From NCBI GenBank assembly GCA_049802235.1, contig JBARMB010000048.1, positions 1-64,000 on the forward strand: a stretch of DNA of 64,000 nucleotides, in the 5' to 3' direction. The stretch is from VBDM01 sp049802235 (lineage in GTDB: Bacteria > Pseudomonadota > Gammaproteobacteria > Burkholderiales > SG8-39). Each line of letters opens with the position of its first letter. The first letter of the stretch is position 1. The notes under the pieces are model-generated. The model had not been told where the DNA came from. It saw only the letters and a list, made by a program, of their open reading frames with translations, and ran no database searches. Positions 43,176 through 51,729 of the stretch are shown here, piece by piece. Both the position numbers and the translations under genes were made by a program.

Positions 43176-43712
43176 TCACGCCTGAGTCGCAGCGAGGCGG
43201 CGGCGGAAAAGTGGCACCGGCTGCGCGACTGAAGCCTGGTAGCCGTCGCTGAAGTCGTCGAAGGCAGCGAGCGCTTCCTCGGCGTCCTGGTCCTCGCGCA
43301 GCGCAAAAGCGTCGAAGCCGCACTGCGCCATGAAATGGATGTGATCGTGCAAGACGTCGCCGATGGCGCGAATTTCGCCCTGATAGTCGTGGCGCTCGCG
43401 CAGCAGTCTCGCCAGCGAGTACGCACGGCCATCGGCGAACTTGGCGATGCGCACGGCGATCAGCGCGAAACACGGCAAGTCCGGCGCCAATCCGTCCGGC
43501 TCGTTCCACGCCTCGAGCAGGAGGCCGACGCGGCCTCGGCGCTCGATCAGGTCCTCGCGGCGCAACTGCCACAGGCGCGGCGTGACGAGAAGGTCCGCGT
43601 CCAGCGGAAAATCCGGCACCAGGCCGTTTTCACCGACACGGAGCCAGGGTTCGGCCTCAAGCAACTGCCAGCTGTCGGCGACGATGCGACGCTCTTTGAT
43701 CAGTGTTGCCAT
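43176..43712 (-). CDS. DUF934 protein, sulfite-reductase partner
   Basis: About 178 residues. DUF934 (COG3749) genes almost always follow cysI in beta- and alphaproteobacteria and are thought to aid sulfite reduction, but the activity is not established. Typical segments: LLVTPRLWQLRREDL, GRAYSLARLLRERHDYQGEIRAIGDV, and FDAFALRED. I use the ATG at 43712, which places AAGGA eight bases upstream. An ATG two codons earlier is closer to the site. The gene overlaps the end of cysI by 56 bases in another frame. Confidence 0.88.
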   Translation of the reverse strand: MATLIKERRIVADSWQLLEAEPWLRVGENGLVPDFPLDADLLVTPRLWQLRREDLIERRGRVGLLLEAWNEPDGLAPDLPCFALIAVRIAKFADGRAYSLARLLRERHDYQGEIRAIGDVLHDHIHFMAQCGFDAFALREDQDAEEALAAFDDFSDGYQASVAQPVPLFRRRLAATQA

Positions 43713-45387
43713 AGACATGTTCCTTGAAGGGTTCGATACCGATGCGGTGTACCACGTCGATGAAGCGCTCCGCCTCGCTGTCGCGATGATCGAGGTAGCA
43801 CTCGATCAGCCGCGCGATCACCTCGGGCACCTCGGCGCGGGCGAAGGACGGACCGATCGCTTTGCCCAGCGACGCGCCCAGCCCGGGCTTGGGAAAACCC
43901 GGCCGGGTTTCTCCCTGATTTCCGCCGATCTCGATCTGGTACCACTCGGTCCCGTTCTTGTCGACGCCGAGGATGCCGATGTGGCCGACGTGGTGGTGGC
44001 CGCAGGCGTTCATGCAGCCGGAAATGTTGAGGTCCAGCTCGCCGATGTCGTGCAGATAATCGAGGTCGTCGAATCGTTGCTGGATGGCCTCGGCCACCGG
44101 GATCGACTTGGCATTGGCGAGGGAGCAGAAATCGCCGCCCGGGCAGCAGATAATGTTCGTCAGGAGGCCGATGTTGGGGGTGGCGAGGCCGAGCAACTTC
44201 GCTTCCCGCCACAGCGAGTGCAGATCCGGCAGCCGCACGTCGGCGAGAATCAGGTTCTGCTCGTGCGAGACGCGCAACTCGCCGAACGAGTAGCGGTCGG
44301 CAAGGCCGGCGATCCTGTCCATCTGTTCGGCGGTGACGTCGCCGGGCGGAACCCCGGTTCTCTTGAGCGACAGCGTGACGGCGGCATAGCCCGGCTGCTT
44401 GTGCGGGTGGACATTGCGCTTCTCCCAGCTCGCGAACGCGCGATCCGCGGCAGGCGCCGCCTCGAACGCGGCGTCTGTTGTGGGGCATGCGGCGTAGCCC
44501 GGGCGAGTGAAGCGGCCCTCGATGCGCGCGACCTCTTCGGCGACCAGCGTCGCCGGGCCGTCCTTGAGGTGCGCCCACTCGGCTTCGATTTCTTCGCGGA
44601 ACTTCTCCGGTCCGCGCTCCTTGACCAGGAACTTGATGCGCGCCTTGTGGATGTTGTCGCGACGTCCGTAGCGGTTATAGACGCGCAGGACCGCATCGAG
44701 ATAGGTGAGCAGGTGCGGCCACGGCAGGAATTCTCGCATGACGTGGCCGATGATCGGCGTGCGTCCGAGGCCGCCGCCGACGAGCACCCGGAACCCGACT
44801 TCGCCGTTCGCGTCCCGGACTGCGTGCAGCCCAATGTCGTGCACGGCCGTTGCAGCGCGGTCGGCCGCGGCGCCGTTCACCGCGATCTTGAACTTGCGCG
44901 GCAGGTAGCTGAACTCGGGGTGGAAGGTGGACCACTGGCGGATGATTTCGCACCATACGAAGGAATCCACGATTTCGTCCCGGGCGACGCCGGCGAAGTG
45001 GTCGGTGGTGGTGTTGCGCACGCAGTTCCCCGAGGTCTGGATGGCGTGCATCTGCACCGTCGCCAGCTCGGCGAGGATGTCGGGTACCTGCTCGAGCCTG
45101 GGCCAGTTGAGCTGCAGGTTCTGGCGCGTGCTGAAGTGACCGTAGCCGCGGTCGTAGGTACGGGCGATATGCGCGAACTTGCGTAATTGCGTCGATGACA
45201 GCAGCCCGTAGGGAATGGCGATGCGCAGCATCGGCGCGTGACGCTGGATGTAGAGGCCGTTGCGCAGGCGCAGGGCGCGGAATTCCTCCTCGGACAGCTT
45301 GCCATCGAGGAAGCGGCGCGTCTGGTCGCGGAACTGCGCGACGCGCTGGTTCACGAGTTGCCGGTCGATTTCGTCGTAGATATACAT
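43657..45387 (-). CDS. cysI: Sulfite reductase haemoprotein subunit
   Basis: Reduces sulfite to sulfide for cysteine synthesis using sirohaem and a [4Fe-4S] cluster. 576 residues from MYIYDEIDRQL; the long upstream extension of the open frame is antisense to cysB and not coding. Cluster and sirohaem cysteines: ICCPGGDFCSLANAKS and ISGCMNACGHHHVG. Sirohaem-binding arginine region: HFSTRQNLQLNW. The length fits the ferredoxin- or DUF934-linked form of betaproteobacteria. No cysJ flavoprotein is present. Divergent from cysB, with an AT-rich regulatory region between. Confidence 0.94.
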   Translation of the reverse strand: MYIYDEIDRQLVNQRVAQFRDQTRRFLDGKLSEEEFRALRLRNGLYIQRHAPMLRIAIPYGLLSSTQLRKFAHIARTYDRGYGHFSTRQNLQLNWPRLEQVPDILAELATVQMHAIQTSGNCVRNTTTDHFAGVARDEIVDSFVWCEIIRQWSTFHPEFSYLPRKFKIAVNGAAADRAATAVHDIGLHAVRDANGEVGFRVLVGGGLGRTPIIGHVMREFLPWPHLLTYLDAVLRVYNRYGRRDNIHKARIKFLVKERGPEKFREEIEAEWAHLKDGPATLVAEEVARIEGRFTRPGYAACPTTDAAFEAAPAADRAFASWEKRNVHPHKQPGYAAVTLSLKRTGVPPGDVTAEQMDRIAGLADRYSFGELRVSHEQNLILADVRLPDLHSLWREAKLLGLATPNIGLLTNIICCPGGDFCSLANAKSIPVAEAIQQRFDDLDYLHDIGELDLNISGCMNACGHHHVGHIGILGVDKNGTEWYQIEIGGNQGETRPGFPKPGLGASLGKAIGPSFARAEVPEVIARLIECYLDHRDSEAERFIDVVHRIGIEPFKEHVYGNTDQRASHRRRQLAVA

Positions 45388-45564
45388 AAAAGAGCTACCA
45401 GCCGCGCCTGCCGCCGCCGACCGTTCCGGCCGCGAACCGCGAGAAAATGTGGAGCGTGTCCATTCCCGATCCTTGAGAGAGTGGGGATCGTAGCGTGGGT
45501 ATCTAATAACTCCAAATACTTTTATGTTAGGATTTAATAACCAATAGTTATATAAAGCGGACCC
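45388..45564. promoter_or_regulatory. cysI-cysB divergent regulatory region
   Basis: 177 bp; its cysB-proximal third is strikingly AT-rich against the GC-rich surroundings. It contains the perfect inverted repeat ATAAC-CAATA-GTTAT (45537-45551), a T-N11-A type LysR site, and a partial echo at 45524-45532 (TAATAACTC). Autoregulation by CysB and activation of cysI are likely by position. Confidence 0.6.
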
Positions 45565-46506
45565 ATGAATTTTCAGCAATTGCGCGCTGCCAGGGAGACG
45601 GTGAGACAGGGACTCAACCTCACCGAAGCAGCCGGCAAGCTGTTTACCTCGCAACCCGGGGTATCGAAGCAGATCCGTGAACTCGAGCACGAGCTTGGCA
45701 TCGAAATTTTCGTGCGCCGCGGCAAGCGCATCGTTGCGCTCACCGAGCCGGGCAAAGCGGTGCTGGAGATCGTCGAGCGTCTGCTGCAGGACGCGGAAAA
45801 CCTGAAGCAAGTCGGGCGCGAATTCCGGAACCAGGCTGCGGGCACGCTCGTCATCGCCACCACGCACACGCAGGCGCGTTACGCGCTGCCGACGGTGGTG
45901 CGGCAGTTCAGGCACCGCTATCCGAAGGTGCATCTCACGCTCAAGCAGGGCAACCCGCCCCAGCTCGCGGAGATGGTGCTTGCGGGCGAAGCCGACATCG
46001 CGATCGCCACCGAGGCGCTCGAACACTATCCGAAACTGCTTGCGCTCCCAGGCTACGGATGGAACCACTGCGTGGTGGTGCCGGCCAAGCATCCGCTTGC
46101 CCGTGCCACCCGGGTGACGCTTGAGGACCTGGCGCGATACCCGCTCATCACTTACGATCCCGCTTTCGCCGGGCGCATGCATATCGACGAAGCATTTGCG
46201 GCGCGCGGGATCGTGCCCGACATCGTGCTCACCGCAATCGACGCCGACGTCATCAAGACTTACGTCGAACTGGGAATGGGCATCGGCATCGTCGCGGCGA
46301 TGGCGTTCGACGCCAAGCGCGACCCGCATCTGCGCTCCCTCGACGCAAGCCGTCTGTTCAAAAGCAACACGACGCGCGTCGCCATCCGTCGCGGGGCGTA
46401 CCTGCGCGGCTATGCCTACGCCTTCCTCGAGTTGTTCTCCCCCCAACTCACCCGCAAGCTGATCGACACGGCCCTGGCGGGCAAGGCGGAGATGTACGAG
46501 CTGTAA
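45565..46506 (+). CDS. cysB: CysB, LysR-type regulator of sulfur assimilation
   Basis: 313-residue LysR-type transcription factor. The N-terminal winged HTH reads LNLTEAAGKLFTSQPGVSKQIRELE. The effector domain resembles CysB/Cbl, with THTQARYALPTVVRQF and the ligand-contact segment LKQGNPPQLAEMV. CysB responds to N-acetylserine or sulfate and activates cys genes. It is divergent from cysI, across a region with a LysR-type inverted repeat. Confidence 0.94.
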   Translation: MNFQQLRAARETVRQGLNLTEAAGKLFTSQPGVSKQIRELEHELGIEIFVRRGKRIVALTEPGKAVLEIVERLLQDAENLKQVGREFRNQAAGTLVIATTHTQARYALPTVVRQFRHRYPKVHLTLKQGNPPQLAEMVLAGEADIAIATEALEHYPKLLALPGYGWNHCVVVPAKHPLARATRVTLEDLARYPLITYDPAFAGRMHIDEAFAARGIVPDIVLTAIDADVIKTYVELGMGIGIVAAMAFDAKRDPHLRSLDASRLFKSNTTRVAIRRGAYLRGYAYAFLELFSPQLTRKLIDTALAGKAEMYEL

Positions 46507-46640
46507 TCCCTTCCGCTTGCCTGAGCCCGTTCGCACACGCGTTTCACTACGCCACAAGCTCTCATAACGGGGCGCCGCAAGAATCGGGTGGCAGGGATGA
46601 GTCGGCCTGCCTATACTGCCGGCTGACCGATGAGGAACGC

Positions 46641-47507
46641 ATGAACGCGCTTTTCGACCTCGAATGCGAGACCTACCGCAGCGTCGCGTGCGCGATCGAG
46701 TACCTCCGCGACCACGCGCGCGAGCAGCCGCGCCTGGCGGAAATCGCGGCGCACGTGGGCCTGTCCGAATTTCATTTGCAGCGACAATTCTCGGCGTGGG
46801 CGGGAATCAGCCCGAAGCGGTTTCTGCAATTCCTCACCAAGGAATACGCGAAGGAAGCGCTGCGCCGGTGCGAAGATGTGCTCGAGGCCGCCTACGCCGC
46901 CGGCCTGTCGGGCCCCGGACGGCTGCACGACCTGCTCGTGACCTGCGAAGCCGTGTCGCCCGGCGAACACCGTGCGCTCGGAGAAGGCGTCGTCATTGCC
47001 TACGGCTTTCATTCCACGCCGTATGGCGAGGGCCTGATCGCGAGCACGGCACGCGGCATCTGCCGCTTGAGCTTCGTCGACCGCGGCGGGCGCGAAGCGG
47101 CGCTCGCCGAGTTGCGCGCCGCCTGGCCGCGGGCGCGGCTCGATCCGGATCAGGCCGCGACCGCAAGGCTGATCGCGTCGATATTCCGTCCAGCCAACAA
47201 CGTAAAGCCCCTGCACCTGTGGGTGAAGGGCAGCAACTTCCAGATCAAGGTGTGGGAGGCGCTGCTCAGGATCGCGCCCGGTGAGCTGGTCAGCTACCAG
47301 GACGTGGCGAGCGCGGTCGGCATGCCGCGCGCTTCACGCGCGGTCGGCAGCGCCGTCGCCGCCAATCCGGTCGCAATTCTGATTCCCTGCCACCGCGTCA
47401 TCCGCAAGGCGGGCGACTTCGGCGACTACCGCTGGGGACTCACGCGCAAGCACGCGCTGATCGCGAGAGAAGCGGCGTCGCAGGCCACGCCGGCCGAAAC
47501 GGCGTGA
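46641..47507 (+). CDS. Ada-like protein: AraC HTH plus O6-alkylguanine transferase
   Basis: 288 residues. Residues 1-110 are an AraC-type DNA-binding domain (LAEIAAHVGLSEFHLQRQF). Residues 115-288 are a methylguanine-DNA methyltransferase with the suicide Cys in ILIPCHRVIRKAG and the preceding GMPRASRAVGSAV helix. The N-terminal Ada domain that senses methylphosphotriesters is missing. The protein repairs O6-methylguanine; whether it still regulates transcription is open. Unpaired; converges with the Nramp-like gene. Confidence 0.9.
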   Translation: MNALFDLECETYRSVACAIEYLRDHAREQPRLAEIAAHVGLSEFHLQRQFSAWAGISPKRFLQFLTKEYAKEALRRCEDVLEAAYAAGLSGPGRLHDLLVTCEAVSPGEHRALGEGVVIAYGFHSTPYGEGLIASTARGICRLSFVDRGGREAALAELRAAWPRARLDPDQAATARLIASIFRPANNVKPLHLWVKGSNFQIKVWEALLRIAPGELVSYQDVASAVGMPRASRAVGSAVAANPVAILIPCHRVIRKAGDFGDYRWGLTRKHALIAREAASQATPAETA

Positions 47508-47528
47508 CCGAAAGCGGCCTGTTCGCCC

Positions 47529-48839
47529 CTAGTTTGCGAGCGCCAACAGCATCGCCGCCACGGCGAGCGCCATCACCAGCGTCGCGAACCAGCCGAGGGT
47601 TTTGAGGCGGCGCGTGATGGTGAACCGCCCCATGATTTCCGGCCGCACCGCCATCAACATCATCACCGCCATGATAGGTACCGAGATTACGCCGTTGATC
47701 ACGGCGCTCCAGATGAGCGCCTTGACCGGGTCGATCGAGGTGAAATTGAGCACTACGCCGATCAGCGTCGCGACGGTGACTATGGCGTAGAAGCCGCGCG
47801 CTTCCATGAGGCGCAGCCCCAGCCCGATCGGCCAGCGGAACGACTCCGCGACCGCGTAGGCGGCCGAGCCCGCGAGGATCGGCACGGCCAGCATGCCGGT
47901 ACCTACGATTCCCGCGGCGAACAGGACGAACGCGAACTCCCCGGCGATCGGGCGCAGCGCCTCCGCCGCCTCCGCCGAGGTCTGGATGTCGGTGATGCCG
48001 TGCAGGTGCAGGGTGACGGCGGTGGTGAGCATGATGAAGAATGCCACGACGTTGGAAAAGGTCATCCCCACGTAGGTGTCGATCTTGATCCGGCGCAGGT
48101 GCGCAGCCGCCTGCTCCGGCGCCTCGCGCAACGGTTCCTCGCCGGGGCCGGCGCGTTGCTCTTCGACTTCCTGCGACGCCTGCCAGAAGAACAGGTAGGG
48201 GCTGATGGTGGTGCCGAATACCGCGACCAGCGTCAACAGATAATCGGCGCGCAACGCCACGTCCGGCAGCAGAGTGTGCCGGAGCACTTCTCCCCAGGGC
48301 ACGCGCACCACGAACACCGTGGCGACGTAGGCGAACAGCGCCAGCGTCAGCCACTTCAGGAACGGAGCGTAGCGCGGGAATGGAATGAAGACCTGCAGTC
48401 CGAGCGACACCAGCGCGAACAGCACGACGTACAGGTACGAGCGCCCGCCGACGAGCAGCTCCATTGCCGCCGACATCGCGCCGAGGTCCGCGGCAATGTT
48501 GATGGTGTTCGCGACCAGCAGCAGGCCGACGATGAAGTGCAGCACCCAGGCCGGGTAGTGCTCGCGGATGTTCGCCGCAAGGCCATGCCCGGTGACGCGG
48601 CCGATGCGCGCGCTCACCATCTGGATACCGATCATGAGCGGCAGCGTGAAGAATACCGACCACAGCATGCCGTAGCCGAACTGCGCGCCGGCCTGCGAGT
48701 AGGTGGCGATGCCGCTCGGGTCGTCGTCGGCCGCGCCGGCGACGAGGCCGGGCCCGAGGTTCTTGAGCGGAATGCGCGGCACGCCGTCGGCGAACCGCGC
48801 AACGGCCGCCGAACGCTTTTTCTCGTTGTTGGTCGGCAT
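47529..48839 (-). CDS. Nramp-related metal/cation transporter, divergent branch
   Basis: 436 residues with about eleven transmembrane helices. TM1 region is GPGLVAGAADDDPSGIATYSQAG, with DPSG where canonical Nramp has DPGN. The TM6 segment SNVVAFFIMLTTAVTLH lacks the metal-binding Met-Pro-His of manganese transporters. This places it in a divergent clade of the Nramp family whose substrates include aluminium or magnesium, or are unknown. Do not assume Mn/Fe import. Single gene. Confidence 0.85.
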   Translation of the reverse strand: MPTNNEKKRSAAVARFADGVPRIPLKNLGPGLVAGAADDDPSGIATYSQAGAQFGYGMLWSVFFTLPLMIGIQMVSARIGRVTGHGLAANIREHYPAWVLHFIVGLLLVANTINIAADLGAMSAAMELLVGGRSYLYVVLFALVSLGLQVFIPFPRYAPFLKWLTLALFAYVATVFVVRVPWGEVLRHTLLPDVALRADYLLTLVAVFGTTISPYLFFWQASQEVEEQRAGPGEEPLREAPEQAAAHLRRIKIDTYVGMTFSNVVAFFIMLTTAVTLHLHGITDIQTSAEAAEALRPIAGEFAFVLFAAGIVGTGMLAVPILAGSAAYAVAESFRWPIGLGLRLMEARGFYAIVTVATLIGVVLNFTSIDPVKALIWSAVINGVISVPIMAVMMLMAVRPEIMGRFTITRRLKTLGWFATLVMALAVAAMLLALAN

Positions 48840-49030
48840 CGGCCTGGCCCGGTTTAAGAGCGCGTTGCAATGAGGCCGGGCGGGCGCATGGCTGATCGCC
48901 GTCCGGCCGGACAGCCGTAGTCTAGCGGATATTTCTTACAGAACCTTGAATCGCCGCGGCCAAAGCAGCGCGTCGCCGGCACCGGGTGCATGCCGTGCCG
49001 CATTTGCGGCGGAATCCGTTCGGGCCCATA

Positions 49031-49141
49031 GCCCGAGCCGTTGCGCCGCTTTCAGCATGGCATCCGCTGGGGCCTAGAGCCCGAGCCGTTGCGCCGTTTT
49101 CAGGATGGCATCCGCTCGGGCCTAGAGCCCGAGCCGTTGCC
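49031..49141. repeat. 48-bp tandem repeat at the 3' end of metF
   Basis: Units start at 49031, 49079 and 49127 (period 48; two full copies and a partial third). The third includes the last codons and stop of metF, so the downstream copies look like duplications of the gene end. Each junction carries a hairpin; the best is CTCGGGC-CTAGA-GCCCGAG around 49116-49134. The preceding 190 bases (48840-49030) hold no gene. Confidence 0.85.
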
Positions 49142-49967
49142 ATATCGTCGAGGTCAGCCCCGCTTGGTTCATGGTGTAGAAGTGCAGCCCCGGCGCGTCT
49201 TGCGACAACAGCCGGTCGCAGAGCTCGGTGATCACGTCCAGCCCCAGACTGCGGATCGCAGCGACATCGTCGCCGAAGCTCTGCATCCTGAGGCGCAGCC
49301 AGCGCGGGATTTCGGCGCCGCATGCGTCCGAAAAACGGGCGAGCTGCGAGAAGTTCCCGATCGGCATGATGCCGGGAACGACGGGCGCGGCGATGCCCAG
49401 CGCCTCGCAGTCGTCGATGAAGCGGAAATAGGAGTCGGCGCTGAAAAAATACTGCGTGATCGCCGAATTCGCCCCGGCATCGAGCTTGCGCTTGAAGTTG
49501 CGCAGGTCGTCCTGCGCGCTCTTTGCCTGCGGATGGAACTCTGGATAGCACGCGACGTCGACGTGGAAGTGGTCGCCGGTGTTCTCGCGGATGAACGCGA
49601 CCAGCTCGTCGGCGTGGCGCAATTCGCCCGCGCTCGCGGCGCCCGAGGGCAGGTCGCCGCGCAAGGCGACGATGTGCCGGATGCCCTTGGCCTGGTACAG
49701 CTCCAGCGTTGCGGCGATGTCGGCGCGCGTGGCGCCGACGCAGGAGATATGCGGCGCCGCCTCGTAGCCCGCGTCGCGGATCTCCAGCACCGTGCCGAGC
49801 GTGCGCTCGCGCGTGGAGCCGCCGGCGCCGTAGGTGCAGGAGAAGAACTTCGGCTTCAACTGCGCGAGCTGCTTCCAGGTCGCGCGCAGCTTCTCCATAC
49901 CCTCCGGAGTTTTCGGCGGAAAGAATTCGAAGCTGAAGCTGCGGGGATATTTTTTCTGGCTTTCCAT
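49122..49967 (-). CDS. metF: 5,10-methylenetetrahydrofolate reductase
   Basis: FAD enzyme making 5-methyl-THF for methionine synthesis. 281 residues, typical. Conserved SFEFFPPKTPEG near the N-terminus carries the catalytic Glu, followed by CTYGAGGSTRERT, and HIVALRGDLP in the middle. Located directly after ahcY and metK on the same strand, forming a methyl-cycle block. The C-terminus lies in the first unit of a 48-bp tandem repeat. Confidence 0.95.
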   Translation of the reverse strand: MESQKKYPRSFSFEFFPPKTPEGMEKLRATWKQLAQLKPKFFSCTYGAGGSTRERTLGTVLEIRDAGYEAAPHISCVGATRADIAATLELYQAKGIRHIVALRGDLPSGAASAGELRHADELVAFIRENTGDHFHVDVACYPEFHPQAKSAQDDLRNFKRKLDAGANSAITQYFFSADSYFRFIDDCEALGIAAPVVPGIMPIGNFSQLARFSDACGAEIPRWLRLRMQSFGDDVAAIRSLGLDVITELCDRLLSQDAPGLHFYTMNQAGLTSTIWQRLGL

Positions 49968-49984
49968 TGGCGGCGATGGCCCGG

Positions 49985-50045
49985 GGAATTCGTCACCCCC
50001 GCGAAACCTGTCCCCGCATGTTTCAAGCGGGGAGCGGGGATCCAG
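49985..50045. repeat. Palindromic repeat between metF and ahcY
   Basis: Degenerate relatives of the CCCCGC-GAAA unit, including CCCCGC...GCGGGG pairs and a final GGGATCCAGG that resembles the GGGAATCCAG ends of the REP-like elements at 5161 and 6768. Confidence 0.55.
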
Positions 50046-50060
50046 GTGCTCAGAGGCTCC

Positions 50061-51503
50061 CTAGTATCGGTACGCGTCGGACTTGTACGGTCCTGCCTTC
50101 GGCACGCCGATGTAGCCCGCCTGCTTGTCGGTGAGCTCGGTCAGCATCGCGCCGAGCTTCTTCAACTGCAACCGCGCGACTTTCTCGTCGAGGTGCTTGG
50201 GCAGCACGTACACGCCCACCGGATACTTGTTCGAGTTCTTCTGCGCCTCGGTCCAGAGCTCGATCTGCGCCAGGGTCTGGTTGGCGAACGAAGAGCTCAT
50301 CACGTAGCTCGGATGGCCGGTGCCGCAGCCCAGGTTCACGAGACGACCTTCGGCGAGCAGGATGATGCGCTTGCCGTCGGGGAAAATGATGTGATCCACC
50401 TGCGGCTTGATGTTCTCCCACTTGTGCTGCTTCAGGCTCGCGACATCGATCTCGTTGTCGAAATGGCCGATGTTGCACACGATCGCCTGGTTCTTCATCT
50501 TTTTCATGTGCTCGTGGGTGAGCACGTGGAAGTTGCCGGTGGCGGTGACGAATATGTCAGCCTTGTCGCAGGCGTAGTCCATGGTGACGACGCGATAGCC
50601 TTCCATAGAGGCCTGCAGCGCGCAGATGGGATCGATCTCGGTCACCCATACCTGCGCCGAGAGCGCGCGCAGCGCCTGCGCGCTGCCCTTGCCGACGTCG
50701 CCGTAGCCCGCGACCACGGCGACCTTGCCGGCGATCATGACGTCGGTGGCGCGCTTGATGCCGTCCACCAGCGACTCGCGGCAGCCGTAGAGATTGTCGA
50801 ACTTCGACTTGGTGACCGAATCGTTGACGTTGATGGCAGGGAAGGCGAGCCGGCCTTCCTTGTGCATCTGGTAGAGGCGGTGCACGCCGGTGGTGGTCTC
50901 CTCGGAAACGCCCTTGATCTGCTTCAGGCGCTGGGAGTACCAGCCCGGCTGCGCCGCGAGGCGCTTCCTGATCGCCGCGAACAGGACCGTCTCCTCTTCG
51001 CTTCCCGGCTGGTTCAGAACCGACGCGTCGGACTCGGCCCGGGTGCCGAGGTGCAGCAGCAACGTCGCATCGCCGCCGTCATCGAGGATCATGTTGGAGT
51101 GTTTGCCCCCATGTTCGTTACCTGGCCACTCGAAAATCCTGTGGGTGAACTCCCAGTATTCCTCGAGCGATTCGCCCTTGTAGGCGAATACCGGCGTGCC
51201 GCCGGCGGCGATCGCCGCCGCGGCGTGGTCCTGGGTCGAATAGATGTTGCAGGAAGCCCAGCGCACTTCGGCGCCGAGCGCCTTCAGCGTCTCGATCAGG
51301 ACCGCCGTCTGGATGGTCATGTGCAGCGAGCCGGTGATGCGCGCGCCGCGCAGCGGCTGCCGGGAAGCGAATTCCTCGCGGATCGCCATGAGGCCGGGCA
51401 TCTCGGTCTCGGCGATGGCGATTTCCTTGCGCCCCCACGCGGCGAGCGAGAGGTCGGCGACTTTGTAGTCGGTGATACTTTTGGACTGCGCTACGGCGCT
51501 CAT
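50061..51503 (-). CDS. ahcY: Adenosylhomocysteinase (SAH hydrolase)
   Basis: NAD-dependent hydrolysis of S-adenosylhomocysteine to adenosine and homocysteine. 480 residues from the ATG at 51503, which follows AAAGGAG. Conserved LHMTIQTAVLIETL near the N-terminus, the NAD site VVAGYGDVGKGSAQAL, and the C-terminal KSDAYRY. The insert of about 40 residues found in this bacterial type is present. Immediately preceded by an SAH riboswitch. Followed by metF. Confidence 0.97.
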   Translation of the reverse strand: MSAVAQSKSITDYKVADLSLAAWGRKEIAIAETEMPGLMAIREEFASRQPLRGARITGSLHMTIQTAVLIETLKALGAEVRWASCNIYSTQDHAAAAIAAGGTPVFAYKGESLEEYWEFTHRIFEWPGNEHGGKHSNMILDDGGDATLLLHLGTRAESDASVLNQPGSEEETVLFAAIRKRLAAQPGWYSQRLKQIKGVSEETTTGVHRLYQMHKEGRLAFPAINVNDSVTKSKFDNLYGCRESLVDGIKRATDVMIAGKVAVVAGYGDVGKGSAQALRALSAQVWVTEIDPICALQASMEGYRVVTMDYACDKADIFVTATGNFHVLTHEHMKKMKNQAIVCNIGHFDNEIDVASLKQHKWENIKPQVDHIIFPDGKRIILLAEGRLVNLGCGTGHPSYVMSSSFANQTLAQIELWTEAQKNSNKYPVGVYVLPKHLDEKVARLQLKKLGAMLTELTDKQAGYIGVPKAGPYKSDAYRY

Positions 51504-51534
51504 CACGCGCTCCTTTCGATTAAGAAAAAAGTTC

Positions 51535-51608
51535 GTGAGCGCCGTTGCAATGTGGACCCCCCGAGCCTGGCGGACCGCTGTTGGGCCCGTCGCAACGCTC
51601 CTCGGGGA
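51535..51608 (-). promoter_or_regulatory. SAH riboswitch upstream of ahcY
   Basis: The minus-strand leader carries CCCCGAG pairing with CTCGGGG as P1. Within this is the conserved GAGGAGCG-TTGC core and CCAGGCTCGG. Downstream, GCAAC and CGCTCA pair back with GTTGC and GAGCG as the pseudoknot. These are the diagnostic features of the SAH riboswitch, which raises ahcY expression when SAH accumulates. It sits about 30-105 bases before the start codon, and the ribosome site lies just after. Confidence 0.92.
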
Positions 51609-51679
51609 GGGGCGCAATTGTAGCGCAGGCGCAGCCCGCTCGCCAGCATCTTACCCGCCGGTTTCCGGAGGGCAGTTGT

Positions 51680-51720
51680 GGCAATAAAAAAAGCCGGAAA
51701 AGCCGGCCTTTTTTATTGCC
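51680..51720 (-). terminator. Intrinsic terminator after metK
   Basis: A long hairpin: GGCAATAAAAAA pairs with TTTTTTATTGCC and an inner GCCGG stem, around an AAAA/TTTT loop, ending in a U run on the minus strand. It begins 9 bases after the metK stop. Confidence 0.88.
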
Positions 51721-51729
51721 TGAGGCGAA

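Noticed and set aside
40631..43432. 933-residue version of the cyclase
   Set aside because: The first 320 codons are basic, low-complexity and antisense to dsbB; the family start is at the ATG at 42475 or 42505.
43657..46557. 966-residue version of sulfite reductase
   Set aside because: The upstream 390 codons run antisense through cysB and the shared promoter; MYIYDEID at 45387 is the natural start.
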